From Deltaproteobacteria bacterium (GTDB taxonomy: Bacteria > Desulfobacterota > SM23-61), in NCBI GenBank assembly GCA_026388915.1, contig JAPLIW010000738.1, positions 1 through 5,064 of the forward strand: 5,064 bases of DNA. The letters are read 5' to 3'. The notes below the pieces were generated by a model. That model was given only the letters and a program-made list of their open reading frames with translations. It was not told the DNA's origin and ran no database searches. A program made the translations under genes and the position numbers. Shown here in pieces: positions 1 through 4,875 of this stretch. The stretch's first letter is position 1. Each line of letters starts with the position of its first letter.

Positions 1-254
1 GTGTCCAGATGCCCGTTGTAAAAGAGAGCCGGCGCCTTTCCCTGCCCCTTCAAACGGGCCAGCACACTTGCCCGGGTATCACCGTGCTTCACCAGTTCAG
101 CCCCCACCCCGCTCTTTTTCAAAGCCGCGGCCACGTACTCCGCCGCGGCCAGCTCGTTCCCGGGGGGGTTGACGGTCTGCAGGCGAACCAAATCCCGACA
201 AATCCCTACTACCTCAGCTTCCTTCACCTTCCCGATGAGGTCTTTTTCATCCAT
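1..254 (-). CDS. M20 family zinc metallopeptidase (ArgE/DapE/ACY1-like), N-terminal fragment
   Basis: This is the first 84 codons of a gene that continues beyond the left edge. The translation has the layout of M20 amidohydrolases. An N-terminal helix leads to LVRLQTVNPPGNE (residues 22-34), the substrate-side loop typical of ArgE/DapE/CPG2 enzymes. It is followed by an AAEYVAAALKKSG helix and by a strand ending in FYNGHLDT, with the zinc-ligand histidine at 82 and the catalytic-site aspartate at 84 (the family HxD motif). Known M20 members hydrolyse acyl-amino acids, succinyl-diaminopimelate or di/tripeptides in the cytoplasm with two zinc ions. The specificity cannot be told from this fragment. 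The ATG at 254 is chosen because AAGGA (260-264) lies 5 nt upstream; an overlapping ATG at 250 is out of frame. The gene diverges from the vapBC pair. There is no sign of damage in the visible part. Confidence 0.9.
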   Translation of the reverse strand, partial: MDEKDLIGKVKEAEVVGICRDLVRLQTVNPPGNELAAAEYVAAALKKSGVGAELVKHGDTRASVLARLKGQGKAPALFYNGHLD

Positions 255-313
255 GCCAATCCTTCCCCTCCATTTCCCTCCTGCTCGCGCAGGGTCGAAA
301 TCCGCCTAAAAAA

Positions 314-342
314 ATATTATCGGAAGCCGCCGGCAATGTAAA
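314..342 (-). promoter_or_regulatory. Candidate sigma70-type promoter for the M20 peptidase
   Basis: On the minus strand, TTTACA (337-342, five of six to the -35 consensus) is followed 17 bp later by TAATAT (314-319), or 15 bp later by the better hexamer GATAAT (316-321). Transcription would start near 307 and give a leader of about 50 nt carrying the AAGGA ribosome binding site. This is consensus matching only. The surrounding AT-rich spacer makes chance hits likely. Confidence 0.4.
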
Positions 343-399
343 TACCCGATCATGAATGAGAGAACAATTTCCTTCCGTCGCTTTTTTGAAAAAAATCAG

Positions 400-428
400 G
401 TGTACATTTATTCGGATATAGTGTACAC
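400..428. promoter_or_regulatory. Inverted-repeat operator candidate overlapping the vapBC promoter
   Basis: GTGTACA (400-406) and TGTACAC (422-428) form a perfect 7-bp inverted repeat with 15 bp between the arms. The right half is itself a complete palindrome, GTGTACAC (421-428), so GTGTACA also recurs as a direct repeat 21 bp apart, two turns of the helix on one face. The site ends 19 bp before the antitoxin ATG. A promoter can be drawn through it: TGTACA (401-406) as a weak -35, a 17-bp spacer, and TACACT (424-429) as a weak -10, both four of six. Phd/VapB antitoxins usually bind such palindromes as the VapBC complex and repress their own operon. That role is inferred here from position and symmetry. 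The repeat itself is seen directly, while the promoter hexamers are uncertain. Confidence 0.6.
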
Positions 429-447
429 TTTAAAAGAAGGTTGAAAA

Positions 448-696
448 ATGGGGGGAAAAATGGAGATCAGCGTGAAGGAAGCCAGGGCGAAGTTCAGCTC
501 CCTTCTGAATCAGGTGAAGGACGGTGATGAAGTCATCATCCGGCGAAGGGGAAAAGAAATCGCCCGGCTGGTTCCCCCCGCCGGCGGTGAAGGAAGACGT
601 TTGCCCAGCCTGACGAGTTTTCGTCGCTCGCTTCGGGTAAAAGGCGAACCCCTGAGCACCACGGTCCGCAGGGGGCGAAAAGAGGAACGCTACTGA
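448..696 (+). CDS. Type II antitoxin, Phd/YefM family (VapB partner of a PIN toxin)
   Basis: An 82-residue protein with the standard Phd/YefM fold signature: MEISVKEARAKFSSLLNQV (residues 5-23), then DGDEVIIRRRGKEIARLVP (25-43). These form the small alpha/beta DNA-binding dimer domain. The basic, proline-containing tail ends in LSTTVRRGRKEERY, the kind of C-terminal segment that wraps the toxin and blocks its active site. Its role is to neutralise the VapC encoded next and, with it, to repress the operon. The start at 448 is preferred because AGAAGG (435-440) lies 7 nt upstream. The ATG at 460 (M5) would also give a complete fold and is preceded only by a G-run. The stop TGA overlaps the toxin ATG by one base, implying translational coupling. 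Length and motifs are normal for the family. Confidence 0.9.
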   Translation: MGGKMEISVKEARAKFSSLLNQVKDGDEVIIRRRGKEIARLVPPAGGEGRRLPSLTSFRRSLRVKGEPLSTTVRRGRKEERY

Positions 697-1127
697 TGTT
701 TTACGTGGACACCAGTTTGCTTGTGGCCTATTACTGTCCGGAGCCGCTGAGCGAAAAAGCCGAAACCTTTCTCACCAGCCATTCCCCGCTGGGGATCAGC
801 ACTCTGACAGAGCTGGAAATGTTTTCAGCCGTTTCCCGAAAAGTAAGGGAGAAAGGCCTCAACCGCCCCGCCGCCCGCCGCATCCTGGCGAAATTCTTAT
901 CTCACCTGGATGGCCATTTTTTCGCAAGCCTTCCCGTTGCGACCCATCACCTTCGATTGGCGAGGGATTGGATCGGACAGTTCAATACAAGTTTGCGGAG
1001 CCTCGATGCCCTCCATCTGGCCGTAGCCTCCCTGGAAGGATTAACCATGGTTACGGCTGACCGGGACCTGGCTGATTCGGCGAAAATTCTCGCCCTGGAA
1101 GTTACGCTTATCAAAGCAGAAAATTAG
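696..1127 (+). CDS. vapC: PIN-domain ribonuclease toxin, VapC family
   Basis: A 143-residue single PIN domain. The acidic metal-binding residues are all visible: D5 in FYVDTSLLVAYY, E41 in STLTELEMFSAV, D104 in RSLDALHLAVA, and D122 in VTADRDLA. VapC toxins are Mg2+-dependent endoribonucleases that cleave tRNA (often the initiator tRNA anticodon loop) or rRNA when released from the antitoxin; the RNA target of this one cannot be read from sequence. The active site is intact, so the toxin should be functional. The start ATG overlaps the antitoxin stop as TGATG, and AGAGGA (681-686) inside the antitoxin gene lies 9 nt upstream, so translation is coupled but also has its own ribosome binding site. 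Pairing a Phd-type antitoxin with a PIN toxin is common. The gene ends convergently with the ATPase gene, and I see no clear terminator between them. Confidence 0.92.
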   Translation: MFYVDTSLLVAYYCPEPLSEKAETFLTSHSPLGISTLTELEMFSAVSRKVREKGLNRPAARRILAKFLSHLDGHFFASLPVATHHLRLARDWIGQFNTSLRSLDALHLAVASLEGLTMVTADRDLADSAKILALEVTLIKAEN

Positions 1128-1225
1128 AAAGAAATCCCTTCGGGTGAATCGAGGATTCGCAGCAGATCTTTTCCCCCTTCAACAATCTCTTGAGGGCTGA
1201 CCCCTTTGCGTGCGGCATCTGGCAT
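1124..1225 (-). other. Short coding-like reading, possibly a gene remnant
   Basis: An ATG at 1225 opens 33 codons ending in TAA (1124-1126). They read MPDAARKGVSPQEIVEGGKD and then LLRILDSPEGISF. The composition resembles a real C-terminal helix pair more than random sequence. The frame stays open upstream into the 3' end of the ATPase gene, where it is the +1 frame of that gene. There is no Shine-Dalgarno sequence before the ATG, and the 3' end overlaps the vapC stop codon antisense. It could be the tail of a gene truncated when the ATPase arrived, an out-of-frame extension of the ATPase, or chance. I do not recognise the family. Confidence 0.2.
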
Positions 1226-1233
1226 CGTTTGCG

Positions 1234-2478
1234 CTACCGCGATAGAAAATAGCTGCGGCAGGCCTGGGCTAGGGATTCCCGGTCCAGGGAGGGATCTTTC
1301 TGGAGGTAGCCCGCCCGCCAGACGACCTGCTGGATCACGTCGCGGGGGTAGCAGGCGCGGAGCGGCTCCTGGTACTCCTGGCCGATCATCCGGATCACCT
1401 CATCCGCCAGGGCCGCATCGTATGGAAGCTTGTACTTCAGGGCCACCCGTCGGAAGATCTCGCGGAACTGCTCGGGCGTGACGTAATCCACCTTGATCTT
1501 GGTCTGGATGCGGCGCAGGAAGGCTTCATCCACCAGCTTGGCGGGGTCCAGGTTGGTGGCAAAGACGACGAAGATGTCAAAGGGGATCTCGATCTTCTTG
1601 CCCCCCGCCAGGGTGAGGAAGTCGATCCGCCGGTCCAGGGGAACCACCCAGCGGTTGAGGAGTTCCTCGGGGCTCACCCGCTGGCGCCCGAAGTCATCCA
1701 CGATGAGCAAGCCGTTGTTGGCCTTCATCTGCACCGGGCCGGAGTAGAACTTGGTGCTGGAGTTGAACTGCAGGTCGAGCATCTGGATGGTCAGCTCGCC
1801 TCCCACCATCACCCGGGGCCGGCGGCACAGCACCCACCGGCCGTCCTGGTCGGGGACGGGCGGCTGGTCCACCCTCTGGTGCACGACCGAATCATACACC
1901 GTGATGATCTGGGCATCCACCTCCACCGCGTAGGGGACCCAGATCAGGTCGTCATAGAAGAGTTTGGTGAGCGTCTCGGCGATAGTGGTCTTGCCCGTTC
2001 CCGTGGGCCCGTAAAGGAAGATGGCCCGGCCGGAGACCAGGGCGGTCCCCAGTTGAGTCAGCGTCTGACGGTCGAGTACCAGCTCTTCGAAGGCCCGCTC
2101 CACGCCCGCGGGGCCGACTCCCATGCTGCGCACGCTCTGGCCTCGAATGCGTTGGACATAATCTTCGAGAGACACGGGCGCGGGGCCGGCGTACTGGTTC
2201 TGGGCCAGCAGTTCCAGGGCCCGCGACTTTCCCCCCGACGTGGTGGTGACGCGGTGCACGTTTCCGGCCATGCCGGTGACGTGAATGAGATGGTCCTTGC
2301 GCAGGCGCTGGAACAACTCCTCCATCATGGGCAGGTTGAGCCCCATGTGGCGGGCCAACTCCTGCAAAGTCATTTCGCCGATCAGGTAGAGGCTCTTGAG
2401 GGCCAGGTCTTCGAGCAGGTTTCTGCGAATCCCAACCCCTTCGATTGAAGTGGATGCCGAAATTCCGTTGGCGGTCAT
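1234..2478 (-). CDS. Uncharacterised AAA+ ATPase with N-terminal winged-helix-like region
   Basis: A 414-residue soluble protein. Residues about 20-80 (LLEDLALKSLYLIGEMTLQE onward) look like a winged-helix domain, and residues 100-130 form a linker. The AAA+ module follows: Walker A GPTGTGKTT (157-165, K163), Walker B LLIVDDF (257-263, D261/D262), sensor-1 FATN (N309), LRRI (321-324) where an arginine finger would be expected, and a C-terminal lid with CYPRDV (376-381) as a possible sensor 2. Between Walker A and B is a long segment (about 197-250) with paired prolines and FNSSTKFYSGP, which is unusual for AAA+ proteins. Nucleotide hydrolysis looks intact. The substrate is unknown, with MoxR/chaperone-like or regulatory remodelling possible. 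No membrane segments are apparent. The ATG at 2478 has AGAAGGA (2484-2490) 5 nt upstream. The gene lies 119 bp behind the ACT-domain gene on the same strand. Confidence 0.85.
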   Translation of the reverse strand: MTANGISASTSIEGVGIRRNLLEDLALKSLYLIGEMTLQELARHMGLNLPMMEELFQRLRKDHLIHVTGMAGNVHRVTTTSGGKSRALELLAQNQYAGPAPVSLEDYVQRIRGQSVRSMGVGPAGVERAFEELVLDRQTLTQLGTALVSGRAIFLYGPTGTGKTTIAETLTKLFYDDLIWVPYAVEVDAQIITVYDSVVHQRVDQPPVPDQDGRWVLCRRPRVMVGGELTIQMLDLQFNSSTKFYSGPVQMKANNGLLIVDDFGRQRVSPEELLNRWVVPLDRRIDFLTLAGGKKIEIPFDIFVVFATNLDPAKLVDEAFLRRIQTKIKVDYVTPEQFREIFRRVALKYKLPYDAALADEVIRMIGQEYQEPLRACYPRDVIQQVVWRAGYLQKDPSLDRESLAQACRSYFLSR

Positions 2479-2518
2479 TAGGGTCCTTCTTCCATACTTA
2501 ATAAATAGTCTTTAACGA

Positions 2519-2541
2519 ATCCCCTCTTCGTCCCTCTTCGT
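2519..2541. repeat. Short tandem repeat and left arm of an inverted repeat flanking the ACT gene
   Basis: CCCTCTTCGT occurs twice in perfect tandem (2522-2531 and 2532-2541). The same place carries ATCCCCTCTTCGT (2519-2531), whose exact 13-bp reverse complement lies at 3061-3073 on the other side of the ACT-domain gene. Both identities were read directly. The function is unknown. A shared binding site, or the debris of a small insertion spanning the gene, are possibilities. Confidence 0.6.
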
Positions 2542-2560
2542 TTCCCCGTGCGACTTGCAG

Positions 2561-2590
2561 GATTCCCCAGTTTTGGGATGCGAGGGAATC
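2561..2590. repeat. Inverted repeat just downstream of the ACT gene
   Basis: GATTCCC (2561-2567) and GGGAATC (2584-2590) form a perfect 7-bp stem with a 16-nt loop. Inside it CCCA/TGGG (2566-2577) can form a competing small hairpin. It begins 8 bp after the ACT stop on the minus strand, where a terminator would be expected. No T-run follows on either strand, so it is at best a weak or Rho-assisted terminator or an RNA-stabilising hairpin. Confidence 0.35.
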
Positions 2591-2597
2591 AGAAGCA

Positions 2598-3023
2598 TCA
2601 AGTCATTCCCTTGATGATCCGGATCGCCTTTTTCTGAAGCTCGGCAGTGTCGAAGGCGATATGCAGGACAAACCGCTTTCCGATCACCGCGCCGGAAAAG
2701 CCCCGCATGTTAATCCCCGCCGCGCCCAGCTTCTCGGAGACCTTTCCCGCGAGTCCTTTTGCATTTTCACCCTCTACCCGCAGGGAATGGAGGCGATTGG
2801 CCGCGGAGAACCCAATTCCCGAAGCGGCCTTCAGCTCGGCGTCCCCCCGCAAGGGAGTCACGAACAGGACCCCCGTGCCGGGCCTGTCCGGCGACCGCCT
2901 AGCGATGACGGAGTCCAAATCCGCCCCGGCGTCGGCCAGAGCTGCCAGCTTTGCGGCCAGAGCCCCCGGCTTGTCTTCCAGGCTGGCAATCCACACATCC
3001 TCCCGCTCGACGAAGAATTCCAT
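2598..3023 (-). CDS. Stand-alone tandem ACT-domain protein
   Basis: A 141-residue protein made almost entirely of two ACT domains. ACT1 (about 8-57) has DVWIASLEDKPGALAAKLAA, the beta strand, the DKPG turn that lines the ligand site, and helix 1, followed by ADLDSVIARR and GTGVLFVTP. ACT2 (about 78-139) has LHSLRVEGENAKGLAGKVSE, then AAGINMRGFSGAVIGKRFVL and a closing strand and helix. There is no attached enzyme domain. Such proteins usually bind amino acids or related ligands and act as sensors or regulatory subunits; the ligand here is unknown. The start is secure: AAAGGAGGT (3031-3039), close to a perfect anti-16S match, lies 7 nt before the ATG, suggesting efficient translation. The ATPase gene follows 119 bp downstream on the same strand. 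The length is normal and there is no damage. Confidence 0.88.
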   Translation of the reverse strand: MEFFVEREDVWIASLEDKPGALAAKLAALADAGADLDSVIARRSPDRPGTGVLFVTPLRGDAELKAASGIGFSAANRLHSLRVEGENAKGLAGKVSEKLGAAGINMRGFSGAVIGKRFVLHIAFDTAELQKKAIRIIKGMT

Positions 3024-3060
3024 AGACCGAACCTCCTTTCTGGCGGTTGCCGTTCAGGGA

Positions 3061-3073
3061 ACGAAGAGGGGAT
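3061..3073. repeat. Right arm of the 13-bp inverted repeat flanking the ACT gene
   Basis: ACGAAGAGGGGAT is the exact reverse complement of 2519-2531. With one extra base allowed, the similarity continues inwards for about four more bases (TCCCT). It lies in the ACT gene's 5' leader, 38 bp before the start codon. Confidence 0.55.
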
Positions 3074-3129
3074 GAATCCAATGGCCTCTATTCAATGATT
3101 CCGATTTTCTTGACTGCTGGCATCGAGAA

Positions 3130-3157
3130 TTAATAACGGCTATGAAATGACTGTCAG
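3130..3157 (-). promoter_or_regulatory. Weak promoter candidate for the ACT-domain gene
   Basis: On the minus strand CTGACA (3152-3157, five of six to -35) precedes TATTAA (3130-3135, four of six to -10) with a 16-bp spacer. Transcription would start near 3123, giving a leader of about 100 nt that contains the ACGAAGAGGGGAT repeat arm. This is hexamer matching only. Confidence 0.25.
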
Positions 3158-3313
3158 CGTGCGAATCGAGGTAATTTGCTCAAGCACTCTTCCAATTTTT
3201 CTGCATCACCACGATTAGCCTGATAAAAATAATTCTAAACCTTTCGCCTCCACTTGTAAAGATAGAGCGAAATGAATTTCAAGGGCATTCGCTTGACACC
3301 CAGCTTGATTCAT
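3154..3313 (-). pseudogene. Possible frameshifted gene remnant in the trmFO/ACT spacer
   Basis: In the 340-bp spacer the minus strand reads in a coding-like way. An ATG at 3313 gives a 32-codon frame (stop 3215-3217) containing ALEIHFALSLQVEAKGLELF. Removing one T from the five-T run (plus-strand A-run 3225-3229) continues in frame as YQANRGDAEKLEECLSKL to a TGA at 3154-3156, about 53 codons in all. The pattern of an amphipathic helix with an E.KGLE.FYQ-like segment faintly recalls the first helix of ferritin-like/rubrerythrin domains. That likeness is by eye only. No ribosome binding site precedes the ATG; an AAGGAGG (3349-3355) lies 36 nt further upstream with no standard start codon beside it. 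It could equally be chance in AT-rich spacer. Confidence 0.25.
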
Positions 3314-3321
3314 GAAAAAAT
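3293..3321 (+). promoter_or_regulatory. Candidate sigma70-type promoter for trmFO
   Basis: A consensus -35 TTGACA (3293-3298) is followed, after 17 bp, by AAAAAT (3316-3321, four of six to -10). The predicted start near 3328 leaves a leader of about 36 nt. A second -10-like AATAAT (3337-3342) exists but has no good -35. Apart from this, the ACT promoter candidate, one repeat arm and the possible remnant, I see nothing else in the 3024-3363 spacer. Confidence 0.45.
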
Positions 3322-3363
3322 CCCGATGATCGCTGAAATAATGGGAAACCTCCTTAAATCGGA

Positions 3364-4683
3364 ATGGAAAAGAAGATCCTTATCATCGGCGGAGGGTTGG
3401 CGGGGTGCGAGGCAGCGTGGCAGGCGGCCACAAGAGGGGTTTCTGTTAGCCTCCACGAGATGAAACCGCACCGCTTTTCTCCCGCCCACGTCTCCCCCAA
3501 CCTTGCCGAACTTGTTTGCAGCAACTCCCTGCGCTCCAATTCTCTGGGAAACGCCGTGGGCCTTCTGAAGGAAGAATTAAGGCGGTTGGGGTCCCTGCTC
3601 ATGGCCGTTGCCGAAGAGACCCAGGTGCCTGCGGGGGACGCCCTGGCCGTGGACCGGCAGGCCTTCGCTTCTTCCATTACCTCCCGGGTAGGGAAAAGAG
3701 AGAACCTGAAAATTACCCGGGAGGAGCTGACGAAAATCACCGAAGAGGGAATCGTAGTGATCGCTTCCGGCCCCCTTACCTCCACCGGGCTGGCGGAAAC
3801 CATCCGGAAGATGACCGGCGAGGAACACCTGTACTTTTACGACGCCATTGCCCCCATCATCGACGGGGACAGCCTGGACATGAAGGCGATCTTCCGGGCC
3901 TCCCGGTACGGGGAAGGGAGCGATTACCTGAACTGCCCCATGAACGCCGAGGAATACTTTCGTTTTGTGGAAGAGCTCGGCAGAGGGGAAAAAGTTCCTT
4001 ATCGCGAATTCGAAAAGCCCCTTCATTTTGAAGGCTGCCTTCCGGTCGAGGAAATGGCTGAAAGAGGCCGGGAAACCCTGGCCTACGGCCCGATGAAGCC
4101 CGTGGGGCTCAGGGACCCGCGGACCGGCAAAGTCCCCTATGCGGTTGTTCAGCTGCGGCATGAAGACAGCCGGGGATCTGCTTACAACCTGGTCGGGTTT
4201 CAGACGAAACTGAAATGGAAAGAGCAGGAACGGATCTTCCGGATGATTCCCGGGCTGGAAAAGGCCCAGTTTCTCCGGTTCGGCAGCCTGCACCGGAACA
4301 CGTTCATCCATTCCCCCACCCTCCTGGAGAAGACTTTACAGTTTAAAAAAGACCCGCGGATTTTCTTCGCCGGGCAGATCACCGGCGTGGAGGGGTATGT
4401 GGAGTCAACCGCCATGGGCCTGCTGGCCGGGATCAACGCGGCAAGGATGGCCAAGGGGGAGTCGCTAATCATTCCTCCACCCACGACGGCGATCGGATCT
4501 CTGGTCCATTACATAACCGATGCTCGGGTAAAGGAATTCCAGCCCATGAACGTCAACTTCGGCCTTTTCCCGCCCCTGGAGGGCCGATTCAGAGGCCGGG
4601 ACAAAAAGAGAGCCGTGAGCGAGAGAGCGCTGCAGGACCTGGAAAATTTTATTGGGACGCAGATGAACGCAGATCAACGCTGA
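3364..4683 (+). CDS. trmFO: Methylenetetrahydrofolate--tRNA-(uracil-5-)-methyltransferase TrmFO
   Basis: TrmFO methylates uridine 54 in the T-loop of tRNAs to m5U, using 5,10-methylenetetrahydrofolate as carbon donor and FADH2 as reductant, in the cytoplasm. The 439-residue length is normal. The N-terminal Rossmann motif is IIGGGLAGCEAAWQ (7-20). SPNLAELVCSNSLRSNS (44-60) carries C52 and FEGCLPVEEMAERG (222-235) carries C225, matching the two active-site cysteines known in the Bacillus enzyme (C53 and C226). YGPMKPVGL (241-249) and the FAD-binding FFAGQITGVEGYVESTAMG (334-352) are also clear. The start is fixed by the Rossmann motif, although only a weak GGA precedes the ATG and no proper Shine-Dalgarno is seen. 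The last nine residues, GTQMNADQR, are encoded by a dispersed repeat copy (from 4654) that also adjoins the stop, so the native C-terminus was probably replaced. Confidence 0.97.
   Translation: MEKKILIIGGGLAGCEAAWQAATRGVSVSLHEMKPHRFSPAHVSPNLAELVCSNSLRSNSLGNAVGLLKEELRRLGSLLMAVAEETQVPAGDALAVDRQAFASSITSRVGKRENLKITREELTKITEEGIVVIASGPLTSTGLAETIRKMTGEEHLYFYDAIAPIIDGDSLDMKAIFRASRYGEGSDYLNCPMNAEEYFRFVEELGRGEKVPYREFEKPLHFEGCLPVEEMAERGRETLAYGPMKPVGLRDPRTGKVPYAVVQLRHEDSRGSAYNLVGFQTKLKWKEQERIFRMIPGLEKAQFLRFGSLHRNTFIHSPTLLEKTLQFKKDPRIFFAGQITGVEGYVESTAMGLLAGINAARMAKGESLIIPPPTTAIGSLVHYITDARVKEFQPMNVNFGLFPPLEGRFRGRDKKRAVSERALQDLENFIGTQMNADQR
4654..4680 (+). repeat. Dispersed repeat copy A, inside the 3' end of trmFO
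   Basis: The copy starts GGGACGCAGATGAACGCAGA and continues TCAACGC. It follows the pattern GGGACRCRGATGAACRCRGAT seen in copies B, C and D. It lies in frame in trmFO, giving GTQMNADQR, and the TGA stop follows at once. It is inverted relative to copy D, with which 4655-4680 could pair as RNA: 22 Watson-Crick pairs, three G-U wobbles and one mismatch. Confidence 0.85.
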
Positions 4684-4702
4684 AGAATCTAAAAACCATT
4701 TG

Positions 4703-4724
4703 ATGGGACACGGATGAACACAGA
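4703..4724 (+). repeat. Dispersed repeat copy B, left arm of the inner inverted repeat
   Basis: The copy reads ATGGGACACGGATGAACAC followed by AGA. The first 19 bases are the perfect reverse complement of 4783-4801 in copy C, and 21 of 22 bases match overall. Confidence 0.85.
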
Positions 4725-4725
4725 A

Positions 4726-4759
4726 AAGTGCCTAAAAGTCGAAATGCCTAAAATGCCTA
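4726..4759 (+). repeat. Three AARTGCCTA units in the loop of the inverted repeat
   Basis: AAGTGCCTA (4726-4734) is followed by two exact tandem copies of AAATGCCTA (4742-4750 and 4751-4759). The units lie between arms B and C and seem to be part of the same composite element. Confidence 0.65.
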
Positions 4760-4779
4760 AAATTTAAATTTCTCTTTGA

Positions 4780-4801
4780 TCCGTGTTCATCCGTGTCCCA
4801 T
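4780..4801 (-). repeat. Dispersed repeat copy C, right arm of the inner inverted repeat
   Basis: Reverse complement of copy B over 21 of 22 bases, separated from it by a 55-nt loop (61 nt if only the perfect 19-bp stem is counted). The downstream sequence (4802-4827) is T-rich with runs of three and four T. Confidence 0.85.
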
Positions 4802-4837
4802 TAACTCTTTTGTCTTTAAGTCTTTTGTGAATATAAA

Positions 4838-4867
4838 ATCTGTGTTTATCTGTGTTCATCTGTGTCC
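4838..4867 (-). repeat. Dispersed repeat copy D, directly before the flavoprotein start
   Basis: On the minus strand it reads GGACACAGATGAACACAGAT and then AAACACAGAT, with three repeats of an ACACAGAT core. It is the inverted counterpart of copy A and ends 8 nt before the ATG of the next gene, occupying the place where its ribosome binding site would be. Confidence 0.85.
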
Positions 4868-4875
4868 AAAAAAAT

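Larger units (their letters stand above)
4703..4830 (+). terminator. Possible terminator or stabilising hairpin after trmFO
   Basis: The 19-bp perfect B/C stem, followed by a stretch rich in CTTTT and TTTAAG, could end or protect the trmFO transcript. The loop is far longer than in a standard intrinsic terminator and there is no uninterrupted T-run, so this reading is tentative. Confidence 0.3.

Noticed and set aside
9..341. Plus-strand open frame of 110 codons at the left edge
   Set aside because: It is antisense to the M20 peptidase, whose HxD motif and start signal are clear, and its translation shows no fold pattern.
1133..1165. Terminator between vapC and the ATPase gene
   Set aside because: Only a 5-bp GAATC/GATTC hairpin and a tiny CCCTTCGGG fold are present, without a T-run on either strand.
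1879..2448. A long plus-strand open frame of 189 codons
   Set aside because: It lies entirely antisense to the AAA+ ATPase, has no family motifs, and follows from the high GC content of the third codon positions on the other strand.
2647..3098. Two overlapping plus-strand open frames of about 140 codons
   Set aside because: Both are antisense to the tandem ACT gene, which has clear domains and an excellent ribosome binding site; their translations are low-complexity and match no motif.
1147..3171. GAATCGAGG shared between the two spacers (near 1147 and 3163)
   Set aside because: A single 9-base match with no extension is expected by chance in 5 kb.
3272..3463. Plus-strand open frame of 63 codons starting before trmFO
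   Set aside because: No ribosome binding site, it enters trmFO out of frame, and the second half is arginine/glycine-rich shadow translation.
4654..4867. CRISPR array
   Set aside because: The repeats vary in orientation and spacing, are internally periodic, and have no uniform spacers or nearby cas genes.
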